This document shows, piece by piece, positions 63,860 to 64,000 of a stretch of 64,000 bases of DNA (positions are counted from its first letter, which is position 1; every line of letters starts with the position of its first letter). The notes beneath the pieces are model-generated. The model searched no databases. It was not told the origin of the DNA and saw nothing but the letters and a program-made list of their open reading frames with translations. The stretch covers positions 62,001 to 126,000 of the forward strand of contig UXAT02000034.1 in NCBI GenBank assembly GCA_900609035.2, written 5' to 3'. The stretch comes from Candidatus Defluviicoccus seviourii. Its GTDB lineage: Bacteria > Pseudomonadota > Alphaproteobacteria > Rhodospirillales > Defluviicoccaceae. Position numbers and translations under genes: made by a program.

Positions 63860-64000
63860 CCCAACCACCTCAGCATCCGGACGAGCCTGCGCGTGCGCGG
63901 ACTGAACAAGGTCGGCGTGTAGTAACTGCCGGCGGCCCGCTTGCTGATCTCGCTCAAGGTTGGGTAGGGAGCGATTACGCCCGCAAGCGCGCCGATCTTC
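63856..64000 (-). CDS. Mercuric-reductase-like flavoprotein, C-terminal end only
   Basis: Only the last ~47 codons are in the window; the gene enters from the right edge. The frame reads ALAGVIAPYPTLSEISKRAA then GSYYTPTLFSPRTRRLVRML and ends in WLG before the stop. IAPYPTLSEI is the dimerisation-domain signature of pyridine nucleotide-disulfide oxidoreductases of the MerA/YkgC-like group that pair with TVP38 proteins. Confidence 0.85.
   Translation of the reverse strand, partial: KIGALAGVIAPYPTLSEISKRAAGSYYTPTLFSPRTRRLVRMLRWLG

Overview
The window is a high-GC chromosomal segment from an alphaproteobacterium, most likely a member of the Rhodospirillales or a close relative. The evidence is gene content and order: a polar-organising PopZ (DUF2497) gene between valS and tolC with a protein-isoaspartate methyltransferase gene upstream of tolC, a mutS-glnD-murJ-trpS-nfu run, an IalB-family secreted protein, lptF-lptG, and an rluB-rsmD-(retropepsin)-mutL-pgi cluster. 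I cannot name a genus.

Layout. 1-4.9 kb is a variable stretch: a partial alpha/beta hydrolase, a ComB-family phosphatase, a HepT/MntA toxin-antitoxin pair lying exactly between two copies of a 24-bp direct repeat (one copy is the 3' end of radC), radC, a secreted nuclease and two very small genes. 4.9-23.3 kb is core: valS, popZ, tolC, pcm, tRNA-Cys and tRNA-Asn, a UDP-sugar dehydrogenase, msrB-msrA-arfB, nfu, trpS, murJ, glnD and mutS, nearly all on the minus strand. 23.4-36 kb is mixed: a membrane stress-like protein, CreA, proline iminopeptidase, a second nuclease-like protein, an ABC exporter pair, two adjacent degenerate GGDEF/EAL proteins, a phosphatase-MFS pair, a quinone reductase, IalB and RlmN. 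36-44.9 kb looks like a glycan or cell-surface modification locus. It has a six-gene minus-strand run (ELM1-type glycosyltransferase, unknown protein, methyltransferase, two 2OG-Fe(II) oxygenases, methyltransferase) and a divergent plus-strand run (sulfotransferase, GT8-like protein, metallophosphoesterase). 45-55.6 kb is core again: lptFG, tadA, a class C26 amidotransferase-like hydrolase, rluB, rsmD, a retropepsin-like protease, mutL, pgi, an AhpD-like protein, a Bax-inhibitor-1 family protein and tRNA-Arg. 55.6-59.9 kb is accessory: a DUF1640 coiled-coil protein, a secreted Sel1-repeat/peptidoglycan-binding/trypsin-like fusion, a low-GC RES-domain gene, a truncated DUF5615 remnant and several families of short palindromic or direct repeats. 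60-64 kb is a sulfur amino-acid operon (cysK-sseA-metC-like) and a TVP38 membrane protein coupled to the end of a mercuric-reductase-like flavoprotein.

The best candidates for something not routinely described are: (i) the toxin-antitoxin cassette duplicated onto the radC 3' end; (ii) the tandem degenerate GGDEF/EAL pair; (iii) the surface-modification locus with tandem 2OG oxygenases; and (iv) the repeat-laden RES/DUF5615 region. No CRISPR array, insertion sequence, integrase or phage gene was seen. All functional calls rest on reading motifs by eye; no database search was run.
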